Below are positions 33,377-45,060 of a DNA stretch of 64,000 bases, in pieces. The DNA comes from Gastrolobium villosum (taxonomy: Eukaryota; Streptophyta; Magnoliopsida; Fabales; Fabaceae): the NCBI GenBank assembly GCA_032173675.1, contig JAVKPL010013714.1, positions 1 through 64,000 on the forward strand, in the 5' to 3' direction. How positions within the stretch are numbered: position 1 is the first letter of the stretch; every line of letters begins with the position of its first letter. The translations under genes were made by a program, and so were the position numbers. Below the pieces are notes generated by a model. That model ran no database searches, had not been told where the DNA came from, and saw only the letters and a program-made list of their open reading frames with translations.

Positions 33377-33463
33377 CGGGCTTCTTGCCCGAAGCTCCTC
33401 CCGCCTCATAGTGACCTGAAATGTGGTCCCCCAAACACGGGGTGAGATATACGGATATATCTC
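33377..33463. repeat. conserved hairpin pair in Ty3 LTR
   Basis: CGGGCTTCTTGCCCG at 33377-33391 and GAGATATACGGATATATCTC at 33444-33463. Both recur about the same distance apart in the LTRs at 57123-57206 and, inverted and slightly changed, 54839-54923. Confidence 0.8.
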
Positions 33464-34853
33464 AGTAAACCAATGGAGCTAGAGGCTCTCTCCACTCCAT
33501 GGCTCACTAAAATGTACAAATATGACATAATGTAATATGCAAGTAAAACAATATCACCATCCAACTGGAGACAACCCAAGAACATCCACTCATGGATTCG
33601 TGTTCAAGGACTCCATCATATAACTCCCGAGACAATCCTAGAGCTTCTCCCATGGTTGAGAAAACTCCATGGCAGCCCAACCGGAACTCCTCAAGAGACC
33701 TATCCGGCGGATGTCCCACGTTTGGCTCATCCTGGAGTCGCTCCCAGAGTCGACCCCATGGCAGTCCAACTGGCACTCCGTCACGAAATGATCCAGCGGA
33801 TGTCCAAACCCAACACACGTCAACTGGCCAGTGACCAAACAGTTTTCACAAAATACAAGCAATATGCATACAAGCACACAATCACAACATGTCATAACCA
33901 CATCATCCAACCACTACCTTCCACTAGGTGTGGTGGAGCACACTAGGGATCAAACCCAAGTTCCAAGAGTTTACCTCAACACTTAGCAATCCGTTCCAAA
34001 CGTATGCTCCAATTTAACTTTTCACAATTCCGTCCGTGTGAGGCACCCTACAACAATCATCAAATCCAAATTACACCAAAACTCACTTTTCATGAAAATT
34101 CCTCAAATTCCTCTAAGTTAAAAACCTATATTTTTCACCAAAAATTAACATAGCATTTCTAGCTTACAAACATGATTCTAAGGTCTTTTCATCTAATAGC
34201 ATTTTTCCATTTGGGCTCTTTATCATCACACATCTAAAATCAAAGCTTTGAACACAAATTCATAGATCTATGAAATCAACCATCAAGAGACCACAAATAT
34301 ACTTACAATGTGTTGTGTGATCACCACCAAGGCTTCACTAACCCATTTGATGATCAAAACTCCAAGAAATCTCCAAAAACTCAAGTGGGTCGAATCTGAG
34401 TTTGCCAAAAACGCGGCCAAAGAGATGGATTCAAGGCTTCTAAGTGTTACCAATGGCTTTGGAAGGTTGTTTACGATAGATTTCAACACCAAAATCAAGC
34501 GATTCGGTGGAGAAATGATGAAATGGGAAGAAATGGAGGAAATGGTGTTCTTGGCTCTTTTTGGCAGGGAAGGACGCGAGGAAGAGAAGAAAAAAGAGAG
34601 GAAAGAAGAAGAAAAAGAGGGTGGGGCCAAGTGACTTCGGTCACACGGGTCCCACACGCGATCTAACTTTAACTCCGATAAAAATTCCGATCATAAATTC
34701 TTAATCTAAATATTTTTCCAGTCCATGACATATTTTTATTTCTCCAAAATCTTGATAAAATTTTCACACCTATTGGTACACTCACACCTCAGTATTTTAA
34801 CACTTAAAAATCACTATTCATCGATTTTTCCCAAATTTGCCTATTCATTCATA

Positions 34854-37268
34854 GGGCTTGAGATTCATAGGGCTAGTGAGTTATTAGAACTCATTCACTA
34901 TTATGTATGTGGCTCAATGTCTATTGAGGCTAGAGGAGGATACTTCTATTTCATTACCTTTGCTGATGAAGTAGAGAAACAACGTGGCAAGATGGTTAAG
35001 TCATTGCGATCAGATCATGATGGTGAATATCTGAGCCATGAGTTTCAGGATTATCTGAGAGAAAATGGAATTCTCTCGCAGTTTACTGCACTTTACACAC
35101 CACTTTACCAAAATGGTGTCTCCGAAAGGAGAAACAGGTCCTTGTTAGACATGGTTAGGTCTATGATGAGTGAGACTCAACTTCCAAAATCATTTTGGGG
35201 ATATGCCTTAGACACAACGGCATACCTTCTAAATAGGGTACCGTCTAAATCTGTTCAGACCACACCATGTGAGATATGGAATGGTAAGAGACCCAACCTG
35301 AGTTACCTCAGAGTATAGGGATCGGCAGCTTATGTCAAAGCCTTGACATCAGACAAGCTTAGTGCTAAGAGTACTAAATGTCTATTTGTGGGGTATCCCA
35401 AAGGTACTAAGGATACTACTTCTACTCCATGGATGAACACAAGGTGTTTGTGTCAAAGAATGCTGAGTCCCTTGAGAAGGATTTGATCTCTCAAGGAGCC
35501 AGTGGGAGTAAGATTGATCTTGAAGAAGTTCAAGAACCACAAGAACAGATTGAGGAACCCGAGTCTGCTTCGCAGGCGACATTCTCCAATGGAGAAGTAA
35601 ACACACAACTCCGTAGGTCTACGAGGGTCATCCATCCACCTGAGAGGTATGGATTTGTGATTGAGAATCAACAAACTGTCAAGGATGATGAACCAAGTAA
35701 CTACGAAGAGGAAGTCAAGGATGTTGACTCTTCTAGATGGCTTGAAGCCATGGAATCTGAAATAGATTCGATGTATCAAAACAAGGTAGGGACCTTGGTT
35801 CCTAAACCGCAAGGAATAGTTCCTATCGGTAACAAATGGGTCTGTAAAAGAAAGACTGATGCCGATGGCAACGTTCAGACCTACAAAGCTAGGTTGGTGG
35901 CGAAAGGGTATCGCCAAAGACAAGGAGTTGACTATGATGAGACTTTCTCACCGGTTGCCATGATCAAATCTATTAGGATCATGCTTGCAATAGCAGCATA
36001 CCACGACTATGAAATTTGGCAAATGGATGTCAAGACCACCTTCTTGAATGGGTTCTTGAAGGAGGAAGTGTACATGACACAACCTGAAGGCTTTGAAATC
36101 AAAGATCAGGAGCATATAGTATGCAAACTAAAAAGGTTGATATATGGGCTAAAGCAAGTATCAAGGAGTTGGAATATACGTTTTGATGAAGTCGTTAAGA
36201 GTAACGGTTTCATCAAGAACGAGGATGAACCTTGCGTTTACAGGAAGGTTAGTGGGAGTAATGTCATCTTCCTGGTACTTTATGTAAATGACATATTGCT
36301 AATAGGAAATGACATCCCCACATTACAAATAACGAAATAGTGGTTTTTAGAAAATTTCACATGAAGGATTTGGGTGAAGTGGCCTTTATACTTGGTATAA
36401 AGATCTATAGAGATAGATCCAAGAGGCTGCTGGGTTTATCTCAATCCACGTATGTTGACAAGATGCTAAAGAGGTTTAGCATGGAAGGGTCTAAAAGGGG
36501 TTTTCTTCCCATCAGTCATGGGGTACACCTATCAAAGGCTATGTGTCCTAAGTCACATCCTGAGAAGGATCGCATTAGTGGAATTCCATACGCTTCGGCT
36601 ATTGGATCCTTCATGTATGCCATGATATGTACGAGACCATATGTCTCATATGCTTTGAGCATTACAAGCAGATACCTGTCTGACCCTGGAGAGGGTCACT
36701 GGACGGCAGTCAAAACCATCCTTAAATACTTAAGAAGAACTAAGGATGTGTTTCTGGTCTATGGTGAGGTTAATGAGTTAACAGTGAAATGGTTCACTGA
36801 TGCCAGCTTTCAGAGTGACAAAGATGACTGTAAGCCACAATCAGGATTCGTATTCACCTAAAATGGTGGGGCAGTATCTTGGAAGAGTTCCAAGCAGGAA
36901 ACAAAAGCAGATCAACGACAGAAGCTGAATAGATAGCTGCTTCAGAAGCGGCTAAGGAGGCCGTGTGGATCAAGAAGTTCATATCTGAACTTAGGGTGGT
37001 TCTAAGCGTAGATGAGCCCATACAATTGCTTTGCGAAAGCACTAGAGCCATTGTGCAGTCAAAGGAACCTAGGTGTCATCAAAGATCTAAACACGTGCTC
37101 CGCAGATATCACCTTATTAGAGAAATCATTGATATGATGGATGTAAAGATGGATTATGTTCCCGCAGATGATAACCTGGACGATTCTCTGACAAAGGCTG
37201 TTTCTCAGAGAAAACATGATAGTCATTATGAGGCTTTGGGTATACGACTTAGGTCTGTTTGGCTCTAG
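34854..37268 (+). pseudogene. Ty1/copia pol: integrase core, RT, RNase H (broken)
   Basis: Starts inside the integrase core (STEARGGYFYFITFADE-like; the segment between ITFADE and the following VEKQRGK is deleted by about 25 residues) and runs through SLRSDHDGEYLSHEF. A TAG near 35316 replaces a Trp, then a frameshift occurs near 35405. RT follows: GNKWVCKRKTDADGNVQTYK, ARLVAKGYRQRQGVDYDETF, and the catalytic box reads YVND instead of YVDD near 36285. A TAG at 36338-36340 and another near 36861 interrupt the frame. RNase H continues to 37268 (FTDASFQSD, TEAE-type region frameshifted near 36920, KHVLRRYHLI). It has the same family wording as the right-end element at 63305-64000. It cannot encode working enzymes. 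Confidence 0.88.
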
Positions 37269-37282
37269 GCCAAGTGGGAGCT
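37269..37282 (+). other. copia polypurine tract
   Basis: GCCAAGTGGGAGCT directly before the 3' LTR; the same tract, inverted, is at 63290-63304. Confidence 0.8.
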
Positions 37283-39558
37283 TCTTAGTATATGGGTGTC
37301 CTAGAGACAATCTTTTGATTAAATAAGGACATTAGATGTAGACCTTTATTGTCACAAATAAATAATAAGCATTCTTTATCCTGTTTCATATTATGTCTCG
37401 ATATTATTGTTAATATATTATGAACAAACTGATAAACCCCTTGGAATAGAATAGGTATCTCTTGAGTATCTGTGATGAGATCACGATTATGAGGATTCAA
37501 AGATACCGCACGTTTATTCCTAATTTTATGTTTCTAGTCTAGAGACACTGAGAATGGGGATCAGTGATCTCGGGTAAGACTAGCACGACTTATCTACTTG
37601 TATATGGATACAAGGGAAAGACCTCATATGCTACAGATATGGAGATGTCTTAGCTAAAGTCGTGGGTGGACCTATAAGGGTATAGCTCGCACTGAACAGA
37701 CCCACAAAGAGACTCTATGAGGAAATCTCACAGATAGTATCATTAGAGTAGTCTATTTATATTTGGGTATGTCTTTCCTTAGACCAGAAGTTATTACCTA
37801 CACTGTGTTCTAGAAGGCATGCTTTGATTGTATACCTTGTCTAACTGAAACTTGGAGACTCATAGGTATACTGTTGGGCTTATCCTGAAAGAGCACAGGG
37901 CTAGGGTGATAAGCTGAAGGAATTCGTCAAATCTTTGTGAGAGATTAGGTTATCGGTAAACCGGAGAAATCGGGATGACATTTACAGGGACTCAGGAATC
38001 TATGCATAGTAAAAGGGACCATGAGATTATCTGTCTTTAGAGTCAATAAATTGAAGATTCCTTATTTCGAATAAAGCTTACCCTAAACCGCAAGGGTTGA
38101 TACATTTCCTTACCCTAGGTTTAATGGGAATGTAACCGAGACGAAGGGAAATACATACGGCAACCAAATATGTGTAATAGGATGATCAAGTCATTAATCT
38201 AACTAGCTCTGGGGCAACAAAGCATTGCTAGTGCTCTGAGTTGTCATTAAATAGGTTGTGGGCTTGCTGGGCCCGTGCCCATTTATATCAGTGGTTGTGT
38301 TGGACCTAATGGGTCACACACTAACACCTTATAGTCATGATGATCTAGCATTAAAGGTATTGGGCCTAATAATGGTTGTTTTCCCAAGAAGCTGTTTGGA
38401 AGCCCACCTAAAGGGAAGAGGGCGCATGGATCATGTAATGGGCTTGGATGATCCAGGACATTACTAATTAATTTATTTAGTTAAATTAATTATCAAATAT
38501 TTGAATTTGAATTTTGAATTTTGAATTTTGAATTTCGAATTTGAATTTTGAAACTCGAATTTTGAATTTGAAATTTGAATTTTTAATTTTGAAATTGGAT
38601 TTTGTAATTTGAATTTTGAATTTTGAATTTGAAATTTGAATTTTGAATTTAAACATTTAAACGTTTGGATTCAAGTGTTTGAATTCGAATTTAAATTAAC
38701 TATGAAAAGTTATTTCATAACAAAAGGATAAGATGAGATCTTGTTGGAACAAATCCCCCGCATCAAGAGAAGATATTTGATCTCATCCAAAAGGGATATG
38801 GTGCGCCACTTTGGTTGGTGATGAGTGTCATCTTGTCAACTAAATGTGCTCCAATTCAGATTTGGTTGGTTGAGAGAATCAGTGAGTGAGTTGGTTCGAA
38901 TTTGAATGCAACTACTCAATGTATCTGGACTCTATTTGGGATTGAATGTCGCGCACAGAAGGGATGGTCATGTGATGACCATTAGGTCAGAATCTTAATT
39001 GGATAAGGACCTTATCTCATAAGGATTCAAAGGGAAGGTTGTTGGCAATTTTGAATTGCAACAACTCCTTTATTTCCTCATCAAAGTGCGCAAACCTGGA
39101 GTAATTTTTGGATTGAAAAATTCACTAATTCTCTCCCTCACACTCTCTTATGCGCACAAGGGGAGAATTCCTCCTGAGGGTTTTCACAAAACACCTAGCC
39201 AATTCTACTCACTCCTTGCACCACTCTTGTGAAGTTTTCATGCTGAAGACTTCACTTTTCTAAACACATAAACCTAGCCTCCATATTCACCTACTGAGCG
39301 CATAGCAAGCCTCTATGTGGTGGTCATCTGGTGGCTTTCAAGAATGAGTTCTTGCATCTTGACATGGGTGGTGTGGATCAACGTTAGAGGGTTTGAACCC
39401 TTCGAATCTGACACTGATCTCCCCGGTGATCGGATCATAAACAAGGTAACATCATGCTGTCTTAAAGCATGAGAATTGTTTGCATGTGTGTTTCCGCAAA
39501 GGAAAAAATTTTGTTTTTCCCTCTCACATGCTTCGGCCTTCAAGGCAGTTTACTTTCA
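37283..39558 (+). repeat. copia 3' LTR (+)
   Basis: 2276 bases. Starts TCTTAGTATATGGG where the sister LTR at 63289 starts TGTTAGTATATGGG, so the terminal TG is mutated. Ends GGCAGTTTACTTTCA. It holds a low-complexity AATTTTGAATTTGAA tract at 38497-38700. No gene; the ORF at 38258-38467 is in U3-like sequence. Confidence 0.85.
38497..38700 (+). repeat. low-complexity GAATTT-rich tract in copia LTR
   Basis: Irregular repeats of TTTGAATTTTGAATTT type. The same tract appears inverted in the other copia LTR at 61858-62080. Confidence 0.85.
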
Positions 39559-40197
39559 ATGAAGGCTTTAGGAATGGTGGGATGAAATAGATTGTGATTG
39601 CAAGGATCACACTTGAAAAACAAGAGAGATATTGGTTTACACAACGTTAATATTTGAAATGAGACCGAGACATTGCAAAATATAGGGTTTCTGCCCGACA
39701 TTTAATCGACTAAATATTGCAATGTAGTCGATTAAAAATCCCGAAATTTAATCGATCAAGAGGGATTTTTAATCGATTAAATTTCGTGCTTCTGGAATTT
39801 TGATTATTTAATCGACTAAAACTTCAACTTAGTCGATTAAGGAGGGGCAGGTTGGTAGATAGTTCTAGATAGGGGCAAATTGGTTATTAATTATTTAATG
39901 AGGGGCAAAAGGATCAAAAAGCCCTCTTTATTATGCTCATAAATGCTGAAATTGTTTCAAATAACTTTATAACATTTTTTTAAATTTATAAAATAGTTTT
40001 AAATCGTTGTAATTGTCATTAATATAAACAATCACAATCATAATTTTAACCACAATCAATAAAAATAAAAATAACAAACAATAAAAAATAACAAACAAGG
40101 ATGCAATGATATAATATGTACAAGTAATATCACAATGGTTAAAAAAAACTAGTTACACATAAACACTAATAACCACATGATCAAATAAAGTAAAGTA
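39559..40197. other. spacer with three AATCGA hairpins
   Basis: No gene. It lies between a copia LTR end and the MULE-like element. Apart from the hairpins at 39700-39840 it is AT-rich. The GGAGGGGCAGGTTGG and GAGGGGCAAAAGG phrases suggest an LTR remnant, but no ends are seen. Confidence 0.4.
39700..39840. repeat. three hairpins built on TTTAATCGACTAAA
   Basis: 39700-39737: TTTAATCGACTA / TAGTCGATTAAA. 39742-39786: CGAAATTTAATCGAT / ATCGATTAAATTTCG, a 15-bp perfect stem. 39808-39840: TTAATCGACTAA / TTAGTCGATTAA. The arms differ between hairpins but match within each. Confidence 0.88.
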
Positions 40198-40207
40198 GAA
40201 TCATACA
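40198..40207. repeat. target site duplication GAATCATACA (left)
   Basis: Ten bases matched exactly at 41245-41254 around the MULE-like element. Confidence 0.8.
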
Positions 40208-41244
40208 ATGATGCACAGACACCGACACGCGACATGTGATACGACACGACGCGACACGTCGACACGTTAATTCTAAAAAATGTTAGATTTTGACACGTTA
40301 GGACACGTTTTGGTATTAAATGATATTTTTAATATATATAATATAATTTATATTTAATACATATTATAATCCATAATAAGTTAAATAATTAATTAAATAT
40401 TTAAAATTTAAACATAAATCAAAAGATAAATATCTATCCCTCAAAACTTAAAATCAATGTGGCATTGTTTTTCGGATATGTGAAGCTACCTTTGTAGACT
40501 TCTTTTGTAGACCTTTTAATTACAGCTACCTCTGTAGACTTCCTTTGTAGACCTTTTGATTAAATTTCTCTCAAGCCTTGCTTTCGATTTGACATCTCTT
40601 TCGTATTTTCATGCTTTTTGTACATCTAGTGGATGAAGATAAGGTCATGTAATATCCTTCGTTTTTTAGTTTTCTTTCTTTTCATCCGAGGGTCTTTCAT
40701 CCTCACACATCTCAACCGCTTCTTATTGCCCCACTGTAAGAAAAAATCTGGCTCTGAACCCTTAAACGCTCTCTGGTTCCTCTCCTCTGTCTCCATATCT
40801 GCCTCACAATAAAAACAAAAAAAAAGATTATCAAGCTAGAATTTTTTTTCATTACACAACGAACTCAAAAAACACAGAAAGAGAAACGGACAATTTCCAC
40901 CACAAAGAACCCAATTCGTCTTCATAGTCGATCAGTAGGAACAACGATACATCAATGGTGGATGATGAAAGTGCAGAAAATGAGGCTGAGAATACCTACA
41001 ATGGACCCTTCACGCCATGGAAACATTGGAAGAGCTTTTTCTCGTTGATCTACAGATTTTAATTTTATAAAAAACTCAAAAATTTTATGTTTTTATCCTT
41101 TGACCCTGTCGGACACGTTCAAAATCGCGTGTCCACATAGTCAATGTGTCCTAAAATATTGACCGCGTGTCGGACACGTATCGGAACGTGTTATGTCCGA
41201 CACGCATTTTTTCAGAAAAAGAATAACGTGTCGGTGTATCACAG
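40208..41244. mobile_element. non-autonomous MULE-like element, about 1.04 kb
   Basis: Bounded by a perfect 10-base direct repeat, in the 8-10 base range of Mutator-like elements. Ends are imperfect inverted repeats rich in CACCGACACG (left GATGCACAGACACCGACACG; right, inverted, GTGATACACCGACACG). Many GACACG/CGTGTC words lie within 100-150 bases of each end. No transposase ORF. The interior has a partial direct duplication at 40470-40563 (CTACCTTTGTAGACTTC and CTACCTCTGTAGACTTC) and a CDS-like stretch near 40950 (ATGGTGGATGATGAAAGTGC) that may be a captured gene piece. Confidence 0.75.
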
Positions 41245-41254
41245 GAATCATACA
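41245..41254. repeat. target site duplication GAATCATACA (right)
   Basis: Partner of 40198-40207. Confidence 0.8.
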
Positions 41255-42584
41255 CAACGTTATTGCTTTTAAACAAATCAAATAAAGTAAAGCAAAATCA
41301 TGAAAGATGTAACATCAAGTTGAAAAAATAAAATGTAATGAACAGGGAGTCTAATAGAATGAACTACCCGCAAGATCACTATCGGACTGCGATTCTCTTT
41401 TTGGGGAGAACGTTGTGCTGATATTATGTTGTAAAAAAAATAGAGATACTAAAAGAAAGTATATGGAAATAAGAAAGATAAAAAGAATATATTCTTGTTA
41501 TATTATAGTGCTCATTGATGTTGTACCATTGGGATCTATAAGCCCGCTATGTTCCTTTTGGGGGAGATGGTTACTGTATGGGTGATACCTTTAGCACAGG
41601 TAGAGACCAGGCTAAGAAGTATTGTTCCAAGTCTTAAGCAAGTAAGTAATCAATATAGGGTTAGTGAATGAACAGGGAACTCAAATGAATAGGCTAAATA
41701 ACGATACATAAGATACCTTCAATGTGCCCCAGATGGGGCTATTTATAGGAGAAGGTCATACGAGCCTTCAGTGATCGGGTAAGGTAGGGGTCAACCCTCC
41801 TTGGGATCCGCTTATGTGGGTCCATGCTTTAGGGCGTGACAGGCACTGCTATGATAGCAGCGCTGCATTCCCTGCAGCTGGCGGTGTCAGCGTATGACAA
41901 AGGGCAGTTCCCCCTTATGGTACCTGGGGCGACTGCCTTTTGGGGGTTGGGGTACCAAGGTGGGACACTTTGGTGATTCCCCTAGGGAGCAGTGCCACGT
42001 CAGGGATTGGGTAGGTCAACTGTCGGTAGGGCTGACGTAGGCGAGGAGTTTAGGTTGGGCTGGGGATTTTGGGCCTGAGCTGTTGGGCCGCCCAGAACAG
42101 GAGTTACTGGGCCATCCAGAACAGGAGCTCCCCAGCTTGGTAGCAAGCACAGCTTGGTGCCAAGATAAAATGAGTTATAAGCAACGCTCAAATGGCGACA
42201 CATGCTGTTGAATTAGACGTGAGCAATGCCCAGGTGGCGACACAGGCTGCTAAATGAGGCATGAGTGTTAGTTATTGGGCATGCGTTTAGGGTTTTCGAA
42301 GCGTTTCGAGGTTGGGGTAATATCGGGTTTTCCACTTTCTTAACGTGGAACATGGCTTTTCGGTTCCCGAGGAGTAATGATGGCTGGCTCCATCATTATG
42401 AATAACTACAGGCACTCAACCGTCACGACGCGCGGCGCATTAATGTGACGCGAAGGGTGTCTTGTCTCCCCTGCAATTACCATCAAGCCCTTCATCCTCA
42501 CCGCTGATCGTTTGGCGGTTGTGACATCCTACGGTCGTGGTGATGAGGCATTACACGTGTATGCCACCTTGGTTTCTCTTCATC
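41255..42584. other. uncharacterised spacer, LTR-like in places
   Basis: No supported gene. CTATTTATAGG at about 41739 would be a reverse-strand TATA box. Two similar stretches near 42180-42260 (GAGTTATAAGCAACGCTCAA / GGCGACACATGCTG and GTGAGCAATGCCCAGGTGGC / GACACAGGCTGCT) look like a diverged duplication. It may be an LTR of a Tat-like element, but I see no ends. Confidence 0.3.
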
Positions 42585-42592
42585 CTATTTAA
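42584..42592 (+). promoter_or_regulatory. possible TATA box upstream of the unrecognised ORF
   Basis: CCTATTTAAGG followed by the dyad GGGAGAATCTCCC, about 200 bases before the ATG at 42798. Confidence 0.35.
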
Positions 42593-42797
42593 GGGAGAAT
42601 CTCCCTTCACTGGGCATTTTCTTCTCCCATCTAAGGCTTTTCGAGTTTGTCTTCCCCACCACACTTCTTCCTTCTTGTGATAGTGCTTGTGCCGGTCCTT
42701 CCTTCTTCATTCTTTGCAATAACTTAGGTACAGTGCCTTGCCCTCTTCTTTGTTATTTCTCTGTGTTTCTTCAGTTTCTCTACTCCTTTTTCTGGTA

Positions 42798-43692
42798 ATG
42801 GGTAAGATAACAGACTTGCCTAGTCTGGTCTTGCCTGAGTTGGGGGTGAGAGTTAAGGAGGAGGAGTTTGATGAGGCCTTCGACTCATTGGGTGAAAGTG
42901 CAGTAAGGCCAGCTATGCAGGAGTATCTTTCTAACCGTGGTGGGGAAAGTAACACCTTTCCCACCTATCGCTCTTTAGTACCTGGGTTTGAGTCCTTACG
43001 CCATGGTAGGATTCCAGAGCTTCTTGGCCTTAGTGAAGAGGAGATTCAACATCTCCTACCGGAGAGGGCCTTAGGACCCGTGCTTCCTTATTTAAGTGAG
43101 GCATCTGGCTCCCATCTTCATGGTGGTGGCCAGGTGTCGCAAGGTGTGGACACTTCTAGGTCTGGCACACGCCGGCCTGCTGAGTCTAGGAGGCGACGGT
43201 CAAGTGAAACTGGTGAAGGGGTTCGGAGATGCCCTTCTCGGAGGAGTCATCCTAGGTCTTCCAGTCGTTCTAATGACCGGCGGGTTGGTTTTCGCTGGTG
43301 TGTTTCCCGACGATCCGATTTTGGAGCAGGGCGACTTATTCGGCCTTTATCCTTAATTAACCGCCTGCCGTAGAACCATCCTTTAGAGTACTATTACAGG
43401 CCTCGCTCTTTAGGAACAACCCACCCGGATGTTGGCTATTATGTCGCCTTGCGCACGCCACGTAGTCGTATTCCCGACCTTCCTCAGTCCTTCCATCGCC
43501 GGAAATATGGCGAATCCACAGACAACCGACTGGGTAGATACCACCCGGAGGATGGGCGCCTGGTCAGGTATGGCGTATGGGATGTCATTTATGAAGAATT
43601 GGGGCTTTATACGATACCGCCTGCTTGGTGGCCTTCTCCTTTAAGTTACTCGGATTTTTACACTTCGACTTCTTCAGAAACCTCTGACTCTA
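42798..43692 (+). pseudogene. unrecognised protein, frame split by one TAG
   Basis: From ATG 42798 the frame reads MGKITDLPSLVLPELGVRVK to a TAG at 43371-43373 (192 residues) and then stays open in the same frame. The continuation (NHPLEYYYRPRSLGTTHPDV, DLPQSFHRRKYGESTDNRLG, GRLVRYGVWDVIYEELGLYT) runs to a possible splice donor AATG|GTAAGT at about 43692. The first part has an acidic helix-like stretch (VKEEEFDEAFDSLGESAVRP), LSEEEIQHLLPERALG, and then an Arg/Ser-rich region. I do not recognise the family. The compositional break (Arg-rich second quarter) could reflect a frameshift pair. It may be the first ORF of a Tat-like retroelement or a gene remnant. Confidence 0.4.
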
Positions 43693-43821
43693 ATGGTAAG
43701 TTTTTTTGTGTGTTGAGTTATTTTACTTTGATTTCGTGGTGAGGTGGTGTCGGCGGTTGCTGGAGTGGTGGCGGGGTGATGTGGAGGTTCGTAGTTACTT
43801 CTTTGTTGACATTCCGGGCAT
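43693..43821 (+). other. short spacer, possible intron start
   Basis: T-rich after GTAAGT, then GC-rich (GGTGTCGGCGGTTGCTGGAG). No gene. Confidence 0.3.
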
Positions 43822-44734
43822 TGATGCTACCCGGCAAGTATACCGATCGCACAAGTAATAAAGTGATAAGAAAAGTTCGTCTCCACAGGGATTAGGATCT
43901 AATATCAATTAAAATTTTCCTTTAAGAATGGACGATTTCAAAAGAGTTTTGACACATATTGTCAATTTGAGTAAAATTATAATCAGAAAATAAAAGGACT
44001 TGTTTTGATAAATAAAAGGAATATTTTCGTGTAAAGATTATGAGAAAAACATTGTAGCCAGGGTTCATTCACCAAATGATCCCCGCTTTTTACTCCGGAT
44101 TGATTTACAATAATTATTTATATAATCACTCAGATAAATTATCATCTAAAAAGATTTAATAGTTAACCCTCAATTCCTTGCAGGGTTAACCCTTTAATCC
44201 CATGAGAAACCCCAATTCCTTGCAATGTTTCTCATGGGATCAAGCAATGGGCGCAATAATTTAAGCATCTGCAATCGTATACACGTCTATTTCTAGCACA
44301 CATACAGATTGTTATCTTACCCCATTTCGAGATCAAAACCCCAATATTCCTATCTAGGGTTTTGATCCTCAGAATATACCCAACTATTAGATTGATCCAC
44401 TCTAACAAAGGGAATATAAAATTCGCACAGAGTAAAGATAAAGATGATTATATAAATTAAAAACCACAAATCAATCCTTCGTGTCAAGGGTTCACATATG
44501 GATCGTGACCCTGACTACAATAAAAATGATCTAGCCAATCAACATCATGATTGCTGATCTAAAATTCAGCATAAACTTAAAACAAGAGATAAAGAAATAC
44601 TAGAAGGAGGTGACGAACGAAGAACGCCTCCAGTCTCTCCTCCCTGCCTCTCCAGATCTGCCTCTTCTGTGTCTCTCTGTGTCCATCTCAGAATTTTAGA
44701 CTGTGAATCTCTGTTGACCTAATCCGCCAAAGGT

Positions 44735-44743
44735 CCTTTTATA
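44735..44743 (-). promoter_or_regulatory. TATA box of Athila LTR (-)
   Basis: TATAAAAGG on the reverse strand, about 118 bases downstream (element sense) of the nearest strong dyad at 44861. Confidence 0.55.
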
Positions 44744-44823
44744 TTGTTTTATATTCTCTCCAAAAGTGCCCCTCAGAAACACGGAGCATCCATCCCGCAA
44801 ACCGGCACCGGTTGGCGCCGGAT

Positions 44824-45060
44824 AGGCGTAAGTTTGCGCCACACCTTCTTCCCCTTTTGGGGCGCTAGTTAGCGCCATCTTTTTCACTAATTGGGCGCTA
44901 GCTAGCGCCATATTCTTCTCAATTTGGGCGCTAGCTAGCGCCAAGCCTTCTTTTTGGTGTGGCGCTAGCTTGCGCCATTTTCTTCATGCGTGGGCGCTAG
45001 ACAGCGCCAAGGTTCTGTGTTATGGCGCTAGGTGGTGCCAATTTGGTGCTACTCAGCGCC
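44824..45060. repeat. array of GGCGCTAGCTAGCGCC dyads, about 33-bp period
   Basis: Dyads at 44861, 44894, 44927, 44961, 44993, 45024 and 45045; two weaker ones (GGCACCGGTTGGCGCC and GGCGTAAGTTTGCGCC) precede them. The copies at 44894 and 44927 are perfect 16-base palindromes. The period of 31-34 bases is close to three helical turns. Outer GGCG/CGCC arms stay matched while the centre varies (TAGTTA, TAGCTT, TAGACA). Confidence 0.9.

Larger units (their letters stand above)
32280..34853 (-). repeat. Ty3 LTR (-), truncated at its far end
   Basis: Begins TGTAACAGCCCGTTGTACAC in plus orientation. Its first 66 bases equal those of the LTR at 55734. It is the reverse-oriented relative of the LTR at 53242-55733: the GGTAATCGATTACC array, the CGGGCTTCTTGCCCG hairpin and the CTAAGTTAAAAACC stretch all recur there inverted. 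It is cut at GCCTATTCATTCAT where the copia pol starts, about 190 bases short of the LTR end. ORFs inside it (33507-33946, 34283-34657) overlap on both strands and have no recognisable product. Confidence 0.75.

Noticed and set aside
34283..34657. Overlapping ORFs on both strands in a Ty3 LTR
   Set aside because: Low-complexity Lys/Glu or Ser/Phe products over a purine-rich tract; no counterpart frame kept in the related LTR near 53700.
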